64,000 bases of DNA, taken from NCBI RefSeq assembly GCF_008728515.1, contig NC_044990.1, forward strand, positions 10,127,156 through 10,191,155, read 5' to 3'. The position numbers and the translations under genes are program-made. Shown here piece by piece: positions 47,154-59,060 of this stretch; the stretch's first letter is position 1, and each line of letters begins with the position of its first letter. The notes below the pieces were generated by a model that saw nothing but the letters and a program-made list of their open reading frames with translations, made no database searches and was not told the DNA's origin. The DNA is from Papio anubis (Eukaryota; Chordata; Mammalia; Primates; Cercopithecidae).

Positions 47154-48337
47154 AATTTTTTTTTTCTTTTTTTTGGAAACCTAACTTTTGGAGGTTTTCT
47201 CCTACTAAACCTTCATGGATTGTATTAGAGAAGCAGACATGCAGCAACCTTGACTAGCTGGCCTCTTCCGTCTGCTCTGCTGGAGGCACTAGTGGGGTAG
47301 CCAAGTGCAGGCCGCTGCAGGGGGGAGGAGGAGCCAGAAGCCCAGCTAATCCATCCCTCAGGTGGGTCCAGGGAAGCTCTAACTGGATTTTGCTCAGTCA
47401 GACCTTGGCAATTACCCCAAACTGTGTGATCAGTGATGACATCAGAACCACAGTTAGGCATCCCTTGTTCATATGAATTAAGAGCACACTTTTCCCTACG
47501 TCACCTGCATATGCTGCCGCTCCCAGCAGTACCTTTCGTTTTGCAGATACAGATTTGTGTTTTTTAGATTATGTATCTTCCCCAGTAGTCCTTGACATTG
47601 ATATGGATAGCGATGCCCCTTGCCATCTAAGCCTAGTTGATTGCATATGCCCCTATACTTCCTCTACTGTTCATCTACTCTTATTTTTGGCCAATTTTAC
47701 TTCTGTGCAAATGGACATTCATTGCTGGCTTTCTACCTGTCTTTCCGCTTCTGTTCTTCTGGGAAGAGTAGTTTTCAGAGCACCATCGAGCAGGGCAGTG
47801 TTCCTGGGACTTGGTTTACAGTGGGGATAAGGCATGTGGGTATGTTTTGGTGGGAAGCAATAGAAATGATAAAGTATTCCTCCTTCTCCTCTTCCCCTTA
47901 GGAAAAATGAGAGTTGGCAGGATGCTGCTGGGGGCTGGATATGCCTGCTTCTTTGAGAGGCTCTGGGGCTCTGCAAAGGATAGGGCCCAGGTACAAGAGC
48001 ACCGAATGCTTAAAACTGACTCTAGGCTCTGGGGAGGATGGTTAGAGGTTCCTGTGTAAGCTGAACTTGGCAGTTGTATATAGGAATGGAGAATGTGTGT
48101 TATAGTTCTCTTTGGTGTCTGTCAGGGTTGAGGCAAGACGGTAGGCAGCTGAGCAGGTGTGGATCCAGCAGAGCAGAAGGAACCTCCATTGCTTGTTACC
48201 TTGTGCCAGGATAGTTGCACCAGAGCTTGTTAACTGAAGTCCCTGTCTCTGGATCCCAGCTTCATCTTCTACCGCTCACCCCCTGGCACTTTATTTGCCG
48301 GTAACTTCAAACTTGGTATGGTTCTAGGATCACTTGC

Positions 48338-48741
48338 CATATTAGTGCATCCTTGCATTGCTATAAAGAAATACTTGAGACTGGGCCATTTATAAAGAAA
48401 AGAGGTTCAATTGGCTCATGGTTCCACAGGCTGTACAGGAAACATGACAGCTTCTGGGGAGGCCTCAGGAAACTTTCAATCATGGCACAAGGTGAAGGGG
48501 AAGCAGGCACATCTTATGTGGCTGGAGCAGGAGGGAGAGAGAGGGGAGGTGCTACACACTTTTAAGCAACCACATCTCTCAATAACTCACTCTCCTCATG
48601 ACAACACCAAGGGGGATGATGTTAAACCATGAGAAACTGCCCCCATGATCCGGTCACCTCCCTCCAGGCCCTGCTTCCAACGCTGGGAATTACAATTCCA
48701 CATGAGATTTGGGTGGGGACACAGATTCAGACCACATCACC
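48338..48741 (-). mobile_element. MST-type MaLR solitary LTR, antisense
   Basis: On the minus strand the element begins near gtggtctgaatctgtgtcc and runs through cccacccaaatctcatgtgg, ggcctggagggaggtgacc, gaggcctccccagaagctg, then ataaatggcccagtctcaag and a 3' end of the gcaaggatgcactaat type. This is the order of MST/THE1 LTRs, closest to MST. No internal region adjoins. Confidence 0.85.
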
Positions 48742-49094
48742 TGCTATGCCCCTGTGGCTTTGTGTATTGTAGATCCCGTCTTCTTGTCAAGCCTATGTAT
48801 CCCCATAAAGGTATTCTGTGCACCATCTTGACCCGCCGTGCTAAGCTACTTCCTTTTTGGTTCCACTTTTGTATCTTGGACAAAATTCTGTTGTATACTT
48901 TTTACCTGTCTCTTTTACAAATTTTGAGAGCAGAGAATAGACTATGTCTTCTGAGTTGATTCTTCAGAACCAAGCATTGAATCCTTGAAATTCATGATCT
49001 TTTCTTTCCCAGAGTTACTTTCTTCTCTACTGTAATAGAAGTTTCCTTATATTTCTCCTACATACAGTATGGACCTTCACCCGTACGTACACAA

Positions 49095-49210
49095 GCATGC
49101 ACACACATGCTGTATTAAATCATAAGTTCTTTGAAGGCAGACACTTCTTTGGATCCTTCCATAACACCTTGAACATAGTAGGTATTCACCATATGGCAAC
49201 TGAATTGACT
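49095..49210 (-). mobile_element. L2 LINE 3' end, antisense
   Basis: ataagttctttgaaggcagacacttctttgg, then aacaccttgaacatagtaggtattcacc, is the reverse L2 3' end. Confidence 0.55.
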
Positions 49211-49984
49211 CTAAGAAATTTATCAAATGAAAATGAAAATTTAAGTAACTTATGTATTTTATTCCTATTAACTCTTAAATGGATAATGGCCAACCTCCCT
49301 CTTATTAAATATAGTAGCTATTTACTTCTCTCAGTGAAACCACAGAGTTTAGGAATAAGAGTAGAAAAAAAATTAGGTATGAGCTGGTGCTAGAAAAATA
49401 TGATCTTATGAATAATTAAATCTTTTGGAGATAATATGAAAAAGAACCAGAAGATACACTTGACTACTTTAACACAGACAACATAATAGTGACTTAAAGA
49501 AGATGGAAATCCTTCAGTATTGAAACAAAATTGAAAAAAAAAAGAAGATGGAAGATGTACTTCTCCCCACCCAACAGTCCAGTCGGTGGGGGCCTGGGGA
49601 GGCAGCTCTGCTCCGGGTTCCTCTGTCCTGTTACTTGGATGAAGTGTCTTGTCCTGCTTGGTTGAAACTGACCTACATTCTGCATTACAGCGTGTGGAGG
49701 CCAAGCTGCTTCCTTTTAAGGATTTTGTACCTTGCAATTGTATATGTTGTGTCCCTTTATGTACCTATGTCCAGGGTATATCATGTGGGTTACACCTGGG
49801 CTGGGAAGTGTAATGTCTGGTTGGGTGGTCCTGGATTCAGCTAGAACTCAAGGGGTTCTAATCTTTAGAAGGGAAAGGGAGCATGGATACAGAGGGACAA
49901 ATCAACGTCTCTGCCAAAGTCAGGATTTTGTTTCCATATCAAGGACTCACTTAGTCTGCGGAATTTATTTATTAACCTCTCATT

Positions 49985-50790
49985 CATTCTTTTCCTATTT
50001 GAAGACATACTATGGGCAAAGTACTGGGAATACAAAGATCAACAAGACATAATCTTGGTTCTTGAAGAATGCACAGTCCCAGAGAGGAGAAGGGCCATCA
50101 GCAGGCAGTTTTTCTTTTTTTTCTTTTTCTTTTTTTTGCTCTGTCACCCAGGCTGGAGTGCAGTGGTGTGATCTCGGCTCACTGCAAGCTCTTCCTCCTG
50201 GGTTCACACCATTCTCCTGCCTCAGCCTCCCGAGTAACTGGGACTACAGGCACCCGCTACCATGCCCGGCTAATTTTTTTTTTTTTTTTTTTGTATTTTT
50301 AGTAGAGATGGGGTTTCACCGTGTTAGCCAGGACGGTCTTGATCTCCTGACCTCGTGATCCACCCACCTCGGCCTCCCAAAGTGCTGGGATTACAGGCAT
50401 GAGCCACTGTGCCCGGCCAACCAGGCAGTTTTCAAGCAAGGTGGAAGGGCAGTGATAGAAGGGTATACGTGGAACACGAAGGAGGGCCGGCCCCTACCAT
50501 GGTGAGGTGGGGCAGGGGAGCTGAGGAGGGAATGTGATGCTCAAGGAGGGATTTCTGAAAGTGCTGAGCCTGGAACTGAGCCTACCTATTAGGCACTAGC
50601 TAGGTTGAGGCTGAGGCGGGAGGGGAGGGCTTTCTGGGTAAGGAGGACAGCAGGTAAGGTGGCCAGATGAGAGGCGGAAGCACAGATGTGTGTGCCCTAA
50701 TGCTGTCCTGGGGTCAGCAGATGGGGGGTGGCAGTGTGGGCCACAGGCCTGGAAAGTCAGGAGGGAACATGGTCACATAGAATTGTTTAT
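49985..50790 (+). mobile_element. L2 LINE 3' region, split by an AluY
   Basis: Left: tgggcaaagtactgggaatacaaagatcaacaagacataatcttggttcttgaagaatgcacagtcc. Right: aaggtggaagggcagtgatagaag, then ggagggatttctgaaagtgctgagcctggaactgagcc, then gtcaggagggaacatggtcacatag. Both halves follow L2 order around the Alu insertion. Confidence 0.55.
50112..50417 (-). mobile_element. AluY-like element, - strand
   Basis: It runs from a T/CT-rich tail with ctctgtcacccaggctgg to ccactgtgcccggcc, including the tgcaagctcttcctcctgggttcacaccattctcc variant. Flanks aggcagtttt and ccaggcagtttt. Confidence 0.95.
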
Positions 50791-51769
50791 CCTCTGGGGA
50801 GCCAGACTTTTCTGGGGGCTTCTCTGAAGACTCTCCTGGTATTCTGAGGTGTATCTCTGGTATACAAGGTGGTTAGCGTCTCTCGTCTCTGGCAATACAT
50901 GTAGCAGTGACCCTGGTCACTATTACAATTAAAAGTGCCCCTTGGTTGAGGATTACTACCAGCGAGTGCCATTAGGGAGTAGGCCTGGTAGAGTTTGTGT
51001 TTTAAAACCATCCTCTGGTGGCCTTAGGGGGAATGGCATTAAGAGAGCCAGGACTGGGCGAGGAACCTCATTCTAAGGCCGTGGGACTAGTCTTGGACCA
51101 TGCTGCTCAGGGCGGGTTGCAGACTGCTGTGTGCCTTCCACCACAGCAGTTTGAGAAGCCCTGGGCTGGGGACAGGGCCATGGATCTGGCCAGGGGGCGC
51201 GTAGGGGTGCTGCAGGGCCAGAATGGTGGGAGATGGACCCAGGCTGGAGAGAATGTCAGGGACCTCCCAGCTGGGACTCAGATGAGGTGGGGCTGCTGAG
51301 TGAGACTGAGGAAGGTTCTCTGGTTTAGAGGGTGATGATGACTTCGGGTGTCATATCTGAAGTGAGCGTGTGAGCAGCTGGAGGCTGGATATTTGTTTTA
51401 CGCTCAGGAGAAAGATTTGGCCAGAAGATGGTAGATTTGAGAGTCAGCAACATACGTAGGTAGTGGCTGGAAGCTTGAAGGTGCTGCTTCCAGGGGAAGC
51501 CAAGGGCCCTGGGGGAAGACCAGTGTCTAGGGGCTGGGCAGAGTCAGAGCAGACTGAAGGGCCATACGAAGGGATACAGAGAGGTGGGGTGGTTTGGGAT
51601 GCTGGGGACCTGAGGACCGGCCCATCAAATTACCATCAGTAATGCGACATTCTCCGGAGAGGCCTCAGAGAGACCAGTCTCAGACTGCCTGACTAATCAG
51701 GATGGTGGCCTGTGCACTGACCTCAGGATGCATCCCACTCAGTGTGCTTTGTTGTTGCTGGCACTGCCG

Positions 51770-52090
51770 CTGTTGTTATTTGTTTTTAATTGTGATAAAA
51801 AACACATAAAATTTACATCTTAAGTGTACAACTCAGCAGTGTTAAGTGGAATCATGTTGTGCAACAGATCTCCAGCACTTTTTTATCTTGTGAAACTAAA
51901 ATCTGTACCCATTGAACAACATTCAATGCTCCCCATTCCTCCCTCCCCCAGCCCCTGGCTACCACCATTCTACTTGCTGTTTCTGTGAATTTGATTTTTC
52001 CAGATCTCTCAAAGAGTGGAGTCCTAGGGTATTTGTCCTTTTGTGACTGGCTTCTGTCACTTACTAATGTCTTCAGGGTTTATGACAGAC
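51770..52090 (-). mobile_element. L1M-type LINE fragment, antisense
   Basis: aaaaacacataaaatttacatcttaagtgtacaactcagcag, ccccagcccctggctaccaccattctac and tatttgtccttttgtgactggcttctgtcactta are reverse-strand L1M phrases in correct order. Confidence 0.7.
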
Positions 52091-52510
52091 TCTGTGTTGT
52101 TGTAGGTAACCTCAGTCCACTGTGATGGACATTTTCATCTGTAGACACCTATTTCCTCGGATGCTCATTTGGCGTTTCACGTATGCATCCCCAAGGTATA
52201 CTGTGTCCTTCAGTGTATCTGTTCTGCCTGCAGACTCCAGAGGGAGGTGGGACCTGTTCCCTACTCCTCTTTGCATCCCCCATAGCATGTAGTGGATTGC
52301 CAGCCACACACAGCATTAGAAACTGTATTTCCATTGATTCGTTGTCCTTAGCTTTTGAAGCTTAGGAAATAGCTACGTTTCTTTAAAGTATTTGACTTTT
52401 TAGTGCTTTATTCTCTGCATCTATTTAGCTTCATAACACTTATGCTTAGTTTTTATTGTCCTTTATTTGCAATTTTCTGTTTAGGCAACCTGTTGAGTAG
52501 CGGACTTAGA

Positions 52511-52527
52511 TTGCCACTAGGTGGCAA
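52511..52527 (+). promoter_or_regulatory. Palindromic CTCF-like site in intron 4
   Basis: TTGCCACTAGGTGGCAA has seven-base arms around TAG. Its centre, CCACTAGGTGGCA, fits the CTCF core class (CCASYAGRKGGCA). It lies in unique-looking intronic DNA. Confidence 0.45.
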
Positions 52528-52930
52528 CATTGGTTTTACATTTAAAGGCACATAATTAACCAATATCGTTAAGCAATGCACCCCCCTCACCCCCAGCATT
52601 TAATTTCTGTGATAGTAAGTAGAGCCTAGACTAAAGCAATAAGGAAGCTTCCCTTTAATTATAAGATAGTCTGTTATTGTTGTGAAATTTTTTGCTTGGA
52701 TGAAGACAGCTAAGAGCACCAAAGTAGGTATGACAAAACTTTAATTTGCTCACAAGATCCAGAGTGAGCTTTTAGAGCTTAGGTAATTTCATTTTTGGAT
52801 TAACAAGTCTTTTGGAAGTTGAACTGTCCAGAAAGATTTTAGGGTTTGCAATTATACTTGATTCTGGATCATTTTTTCTTCTACAGAGTTTTTTTTTTAT
52901 GGCACATATGTGATTAAAAGTTGACTTTAT

Positions 52931-53223
52931 GGCTGGGCGCGGTGGCTCAAGCCTGTAATCCCAGCATTTTGGGAGGCCGAGACGGGCGGATCACGAGGTC
53001 AGGAGATCGAGACTAGCCTGGCTAACACGGTGAAACCCTGTCTCTACTAAAAAAATACAAAAAACTAGCCGGGCGAGGTGGCGGGCGCCTGTAGTCCCAG
53101 CTACTGGGGAGGCTGAGGCAGGAGAATGGCATAGACCCGGGAGGCGGAGCTTGCAGTGAGCTGAGATCCGGCCACTGCACTCCAGCCTGGGTGACAGAGC
53201 GAGACTCTGTCTCAAAAAAAAAA
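52931..53223 (+). mobile_element. AluY element of Old World monkey (AluYRa-like) type, + strand
   Basis: Near-intact two-arm Alu with perfect 15-bp duplication aaaagttgactttat at 52916-52930 and 53224-53238. It combines ggctcaagcctg, gccgagacgggcgg, aaaaaactagccgggcgagg, ggcatagaccc and gagctgagatccggccactg. I associate this set of variants with the macaque/baboon AluYRa lineage and not with human AluY. Confidence 0.9.
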
Positions 53224-53271
53224 AAAAGTTGACTTTATTCCATGAATAGCACTCTAGAGATCCATGAATGG

Positions 53272-53567
53272 GGCCAAGTGCTGTGGTTCACGCTTGTAAT
53301 CCCAGCACCTTGGGAGGCCAAGGCGGGCGGATCACCTGAGGGCTGGAGTTCAAGACCAGCCTGGCCAACATAGTGAAACACTGTCTATACAAAAATACAA
53401 AAATTAGCTGGTCATGGTGGCAGACTCCTGTAATCCCAGCTACTCTGGAGGCAGAGGCTGGAGAGTTGCTTGGACCCAGGAGGCAGAGGTTGCAGTGACC
53501 GGAGATCGTACCACTGCACTCCAGCCTGGGCAACAGAGTGAGACTCCATCTCAAAAAAAAAAAAAAA
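53272..53567 (+). mobile_element. Alu, + strand, next to the AluYRa-like copy
   Basis: It starts ggccaagtgctgtggttcac and ends in A15. Flanks agatccatgaa and agatccaagaa mark the duplication. Confidence 0.94.
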
Positions 53568-53781
53568 GATCCAAGAACAAGAATGGCTGACAGCTAACAT
53601 AGGGTCTGTAGACAATACTTAGGGGGCAATGATGAGATAAGTTGACCTGGAACTAAATGAAGATAGAGAAATAAGATCAACTTCTGAGAATTAAATGCTG
53701 AAATTCACAAAGCGTAGGGAGGCAAAATCACTTTAAAGAGGCAGGAGGGCTCCTTAGTTAAAACCTAGCTGGAGGCTGTTT

Positions 53782-54081
53782 TTTTTTTTTTTTTTTGAGA
53801 TGGAGTTTTGCTCCTGTTTCCCAGGCTGTAGTGCAGTGGTGCGATCTCAGCTCACTGCAACCTCTGCCTTCTGGGTTCAAGCGATTCTCCTGCCTCAGCC
53901 TCCAGAGTAGCTGGAGTTACAGGTGCCTGCTACCATGCCTGGCTGATTTTTTGTATTTTTAGTAGAGATGGGGTTTTACCGTGTTGACCAGGCTGCTCTC
54001 GAACTCCTGACCTCAGGTGACCCACCTGTCTTGGCCTTCTAAAGTTCTGAGATTACAGGTGTGACCCACCGCGCCCTGCCT
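53782..54081 (-). mobile_element. Alu, - strand
   Basis: It runs from T-tract gagatggagttttgctcctg to caccgcgccctgcct. Perfect duplication gctggaggctgttt at 53768-53781 and 54082-54095. Confidence 0.97.
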
Positions 54082-55111
54082 GCTGGAGGCTGTTTTAAGA
54101 AATGGAAATAAAAAAGAACTGGTGACTCTGTCAGCTATGGGAGCTGAGAAAGGGAAAAACTAAGAGGCAGAAGTTGTCGACATCCCAGTGCTGTTGTGGG
54201 AGCAGGAGCAGGCTGGCTCCCCAAGGGGTGCCTCAGCAGCTTGGTGTGGCAGGTATGCACTGTGCCTGTAAGGGACAGGATGTCACCTGGGACCTGTGTC
54301 TGTAAGGGACCCTCATGTCACCTGGGACCCCAACTATGAAGCATGAAGGTTGCAATTTTGGTTTCTTCATCAATTTGCCCACCATGAACATTCGTAAAAG
54401 TTGCTTGGTGAGGCAGAAGTCAGCAGTAAGTTTTATCATTTGAATATTTATCTGATAGCTCAAAATATATACTCCTCCCACAATACCAGATGTCTAGAAC
54501 TGCTGTTTAGTCATTACTCTGTCAGGTTGCACTTGACTACAAAGTCTGCCAAAAAATTAAGGTGCAAAAATTTAATGATTTCTGTGATTATGCATCTGTT
54601 TCCAACTATTCTCTTTGCTTAGGCAAGTCATTACCTATGCCTGTTTTGCCTCAAGATGCTGAAACGCAGCCTTATTAAAAACACTAACATTTTTCATCAT
54701 TACAGCATGAATATAAAAAGAAAGAGCCTAAACTAACTTTTTATCTGACATTTAATACTGTACGTGGAGTTGTTAGTAGAAGAGTTAAACTGTTTCCCTT
54801 GTTTTCTATAAGGGTCATTGTAAGTAGTCATTTCCATCTCCAATTTTGAAGCTTATCATGCAGTTATAATGGTGCTGAAGTTGATAATTATATGTTCTTT
54901 CCAATCTATAACTCAGCTGACTTTATCAGGTTCTGTTCTATGTGCAGAGTATCATTCTAGGCTGCTCTGGCACAAAGGATTAGAAAGGAATTTAGTAGAA
55001 CTCGTATTCTCGTTTTTATGAGGTAGATGGTAACTATTTCATAATGTAAATGAGTGTATCATTAAGCAGAAATTCTAAGTACAGAATCAGTGTTTTAAAG
55101 GATCTACTCAG

Positions 55112-55237
55112 TAGGCCAGGTGCGCCTGTAGTCCCACCTACTCAGGAGGCTGAGGCAGGAGGATTGCTTGAACCTAAGAGTTTGAGACCACCTTGGGCAA
55201 CATAGCAAGACCCCATCTCAAAAGAAAAAAAAAAATT
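55112..55237 (+). mobile_element. Partial Alu/FLAM-like element, + strand
   Basis: aggccaggtgcgcctgtagtcc, then aggattgcttgaacctaagagtttgagaccacc, ending in a short A tract. The 5' third of a normal left arm is missing. Confidence 0.8.
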
Positions 55238-57294
55238 GACTCAACAAGTATTAATTGGGCATCGATGGTTATATTAGTCATTTTTGAATACAGAAGGACA
55301 TCTGTAGAAAACACACGGGGGCCTTGAGAATGACAATATGTCTTTGAAGCTGTATAGCAATATCTAAAAAGTTTTCAGTTGACACTGTGCTAATTGTGCA
55401 TGTGAAGCCTGAGAGGAGAATGAGGGAAGTCTTGTGTGAAATCACGTAGGAAAGACAGGGAAAATTAGCTGGAGGGCATAGGTTTAGAACATAGTTCTGG
55501 AAGATGAAGACATGAATTGCCAGAAGGTCTGCTTTTGGGATGCCAAGTAGGAACTGGAATTTGGAAGGGAACAGTTTGTGGGATGAGTAAAGTGTGTATT
55601 GGGAGTGGAATGTGATGTTTGTAGATTGCAGCGAATGGAAAGGAGGGTTGGTGAGAGTGGGGATGCGGCTGATGACTATGGCTTCCTAAATGTGGATCTG
55701 CACATAGAAGAATGCAGAGTTTGAAGAGGAGCTGTTTTTTTCCCTGTTTTTTTCTCCCTGTGGAGGGGTAATATGAAGTGATCAAGATTGACTATTTAAA
55801 GAGGGATGCGAACAAAAAGCAAAGTGGAGGTGAGGCAAACAGAAACCCAAAGGGAGAGTTTGTGCAATGATCTAATAAATCACCTGCTTGGATTTATTTT
55901 GTTCAGATGCCTATTATGTGCACAGCATCTGTATCAATTATGATTTGACTTCTTTTTTTAACTTAACATTCCTTCTTGAGTGGATATTTGTGTAAAAATT
56001 TTTACATTAAATATTTTGTTTGTTACATGAAAGAGGAGAGCAAACAGCTCAAGCTCTAGAGATGATGCTGTTAAGTATCTTGAATTTTTGTTGTGATGGC
56101 AAAGCTGTCACCTGAGTTTTTTTTTTTTTTTTTCTTCTGGTTCCTGGGGTCTAGCCACCAAGGGGATCCCATGCGGAGATAATCTTTCCTGTAGTTTCAA
56201 AAGCATATTAACACCTGTCTAAAACCATTATTGTTCTCCAAAGGAACTTCATGTAAGATTAAATTGGAAACAATGAAGGAGAGAAGATAAAGCATAATTG
56301 CATTGTTTTTAGTAGGTTCTAGTAAAGCAAGGATCCGGGCACCATTTGAAGACACTAAAGTAGGAACTCAGCACAAGGCCAAGGTCATGCTTGCCCAGGG
56401 AATCACTTTGGATGGGGAGCAGAGAAGTCAGCCACTGTAGAAGGAATATTTGGGGAGAGGGGTAGGACAGTGTTTAGAATTAAGGCAGGAGCTGAGAAAT
56501 AGGCAGAACCAGAGATAAATTATGGTTCCAGGCAAGGCAACCTGCAAATACCACCCCGCTCTCCCGACCAAAAAAAAAAAAAAAAAAACCAGAAGTCAGG
56601 ATGCTTAAAAGGGTTTCATTATTGGGGGCAGAGGTCGGAGGGGTCAGAGGTTGGATTACATTTTCTGCATTAGACCAGATGGAGCTAACCTAGCTGCTTA
56701 GAGACCTCTACGCTCTCCACCCCGAACTATATAGCTTTTGAAGACTACTGACACTTCTAATTTTGTAGCCTTTTGTGGTGAGACTATAAACCCTTTATTT
56801 AAAACCTGGCATAATCTCAACCTAACAATTTTTTTTTTTTCCTGCTGTTTGCAGAAAGTTTTGGAAATCACTATTTTTCTTGAGAAGAGTTAGGCCCTTG
56901 CCTCATTAGTTTTTTGTTTTTTTTTTTTCAAAAAAAAAACCACCTGATTTTCATTTGTTAAGCCAGAAGAGCTAGCAAAGCCTTTCGTAGATTAGTGTAA
57001 AGAAGCTTGAGAAAGATGGCCTGGCGTTTTCTAATTTTAGAATATTTTTTTATTCACAGGGAGACTCTGTGAGTTACTTCATTAAAAGGTTAACTTTGAG
57101 AGTCATGAGTGTGATTTATTTTGCCTCAGCTTTTTGATGCTGTGTATCATTAAACTTTTCTTTTGAAGTGAAAGGAGTTGGATGCTTAATAGTTTACTAA
57201 AAGTTTTATTTTTAGAAATTGACAGGCATTAATTGTATTTTTATTTATTAAATTCGATACTTTATTACATTGCTGTTGAATGCAAATTTATCAA

Positions 57295-57350
57295 GCCATT
57301 CATTCAACAAATATTGATTGAATACTTACTTTGGGCAAGGGCCTGGACAG
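57295..57350 (+). mobile_element. Short L2-like fragment
   Basis: ccattcattcaacaaatattgattgaatacttactttgggcaagggcctgg is an L2-type segment. Confidence 0.5.
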
Positions 57351-57954
57351 GATGCTCCAAGAGAAAATAGGATTTTTTTTTTATACACATTCTCTGACCT
57401 AAGTAACACTGTCCTTTTTCACATATACAACTAGCATTCTTAGAAACATCTTTCATACATGTGTGTCTTTATATATAACTTCATGCATCACAGGAAATAG
57501 AACATTGAGACTCAAGGCCAAGTTGCTCAACAGTAATGAAATCTTCATATTATTTGGAAGGCTGTGTCATGACCATTTGTCTCTCTTTGGCTGCCCAGCA
57601 TTTGAACCCCTTTGCTTCCTGGAGAGGTCTATACCTTGCGTCTGGAGGGAGCTGGGGCTCGGCCCATGAAGGCAGACAGAGGCCAGGTGCTCGGGCTTCC
57701 CAAGCTCAGGGGAGGGTGGGCCTCCCTTCCAGCATGGCATGTTGGATGAGTATGGAGCTGGAGACCCCAAGAAGAAGGTAGCTTTAGACCTGCCTCCTCT
57801 GGGTGTCTAGTGGTGACGGTGGAGGCCAATGCAAAGCCAGCACGTGGAAGTGTGCAGAGGAGGTGGGGGCTCCATGAGCATGATGCCAGTGGAGTGTGAT
57901 GCCTAGCAGGGACGGCCTCTCCAGGGTGTAGGTCACTGTAGACTATGCCATGCC

Positions 57955-58200
57955 CAGTGCCTATTGCTGGAAATGGTACCTGCCCTCCAGGAGGCTCATT
58001 CTAGTGAGGGGAGCTGGTCATTCCACTGATTGAATTGCTGTATGAATCAGTACAAACATGGCCCCCTGAGAACATAGGCAAGGAAAGCTGTGACCCCATC
58101 TGGAAATGTCAGTAAAGGCTTTTTTATGGCATTTGCACTAAGCCTTGAAGAAATGTAATGTGAGTTTGGTAGACTCCTGTCTTGGGCAGCTTGAGGACTG
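57955..58200 (+). mobile_element. L2 LINE 3' fragment
   Basis: gtacctgccctccaggaggctcattctagtgaggggagc, then tcagtaaaggcttttttatggcatttgcactaagccttgaag, follows L2 order. Confidence 0.55.
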
Positions 58201-58384
58201 TCACTGAAGGAGGCAATACAAAGTGGGTGTCACTGGATATTAGGGAATGGATGAAGGAAAGAGGATGAGCTACCCTCAGCTAAGATGATGAGTTCATTTT
58301 TGGAAAGGTGGAGTTTGAGGGATTAGTGAGACATCTAGTTTATGGGCCCAGGGTTTGGAGTGGAGAGAGTTGGAAACTACAGTA

Positions 58385-58560
58385 GTTATTGTAGCTTTTA
58401 TTGAGTGCCCATCATCATTTTACTTAGTGCTCATATTGGTACAGTATGCTATGCTGTTTTCAAGCATCAGCTCATTGAACTCTATGAATTAGTTGCTGTT
58501 ATTCTTGCCATTTTGCAGAGGGGACACTGAGGCTTAGAGAGATTAATAAAATAGTGGAGT
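58385..58560 (-). repeat. MIR SINE, antisense
   Basis: attgagtgcccatcatcattttact, then attcttgccattttgcagaggggacactgaggcttagagagatt, is the reverse MIR. Confidence 0.7.
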
Positions 58561-58699
58561 AAGTCCTATACCTCAGTTCTGAGGGGATCCAAAGCTTATT
58601 CTCTCTGCCTTCCTCCTGACACGCAGGTGGGGCCACGATCCCTCGTGCGGCAGACCAGTGTCGATTGGTAAACAGGGTCCTGTTCAGTCTGTCCCTTCA

Positions 58700-58885
58700 T
58701 ATGGCTCTGTCGTTATGGCTTCTATCCCTGACATTATATTGTAGATTTGTTTGCTTGTTGCCTGTCTCCCTCACGAGAACGTGAGATCCAAGAGGGCAGG
58801 GACTCTGCGTGTCTTATCACAGCTGTTTACTGTATTCCTAGAACAGTACCTGGTACATAGTAGTTGCTCAAAAAATATTGCAAAA
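58700..58885 (-). mobile_element. L2 LINE 3' end, antisense
   Basis: acgtgagatccaagagggcagggactctgcgtgtc, then attcctagaacagtacctggtacatagtagttgctcaaaaaatattg, is the reverse L2 3' end. A 78-codon frame across it is not a gene. Confidence 0.7.
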
Positions 58886-58889
58886 TTGA

Positions 58890-59060
58890 TGATATTGTTA
58901 ATAGTCATCGCATGCTTACCACATGCCAAGTGCCTGGCATGTATTAACTCACTTGCTCCCCTTTGCCATTATCATCTCAATACATGACAGAACGAGGTGG
59001 CAGAGCCACAACTAGGATAAGAAGCTCACTCAGGTTGCTTGGCTCAGAATAGAGCCAGGG
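58890..59060 (-). repeat. MIR SINE, antisense
   Basis: catgccaagtgcctggcatgtattaactcact, then aacgaggtggcagagccacaactagga, is reverse MIR. Confidence 0.6.
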
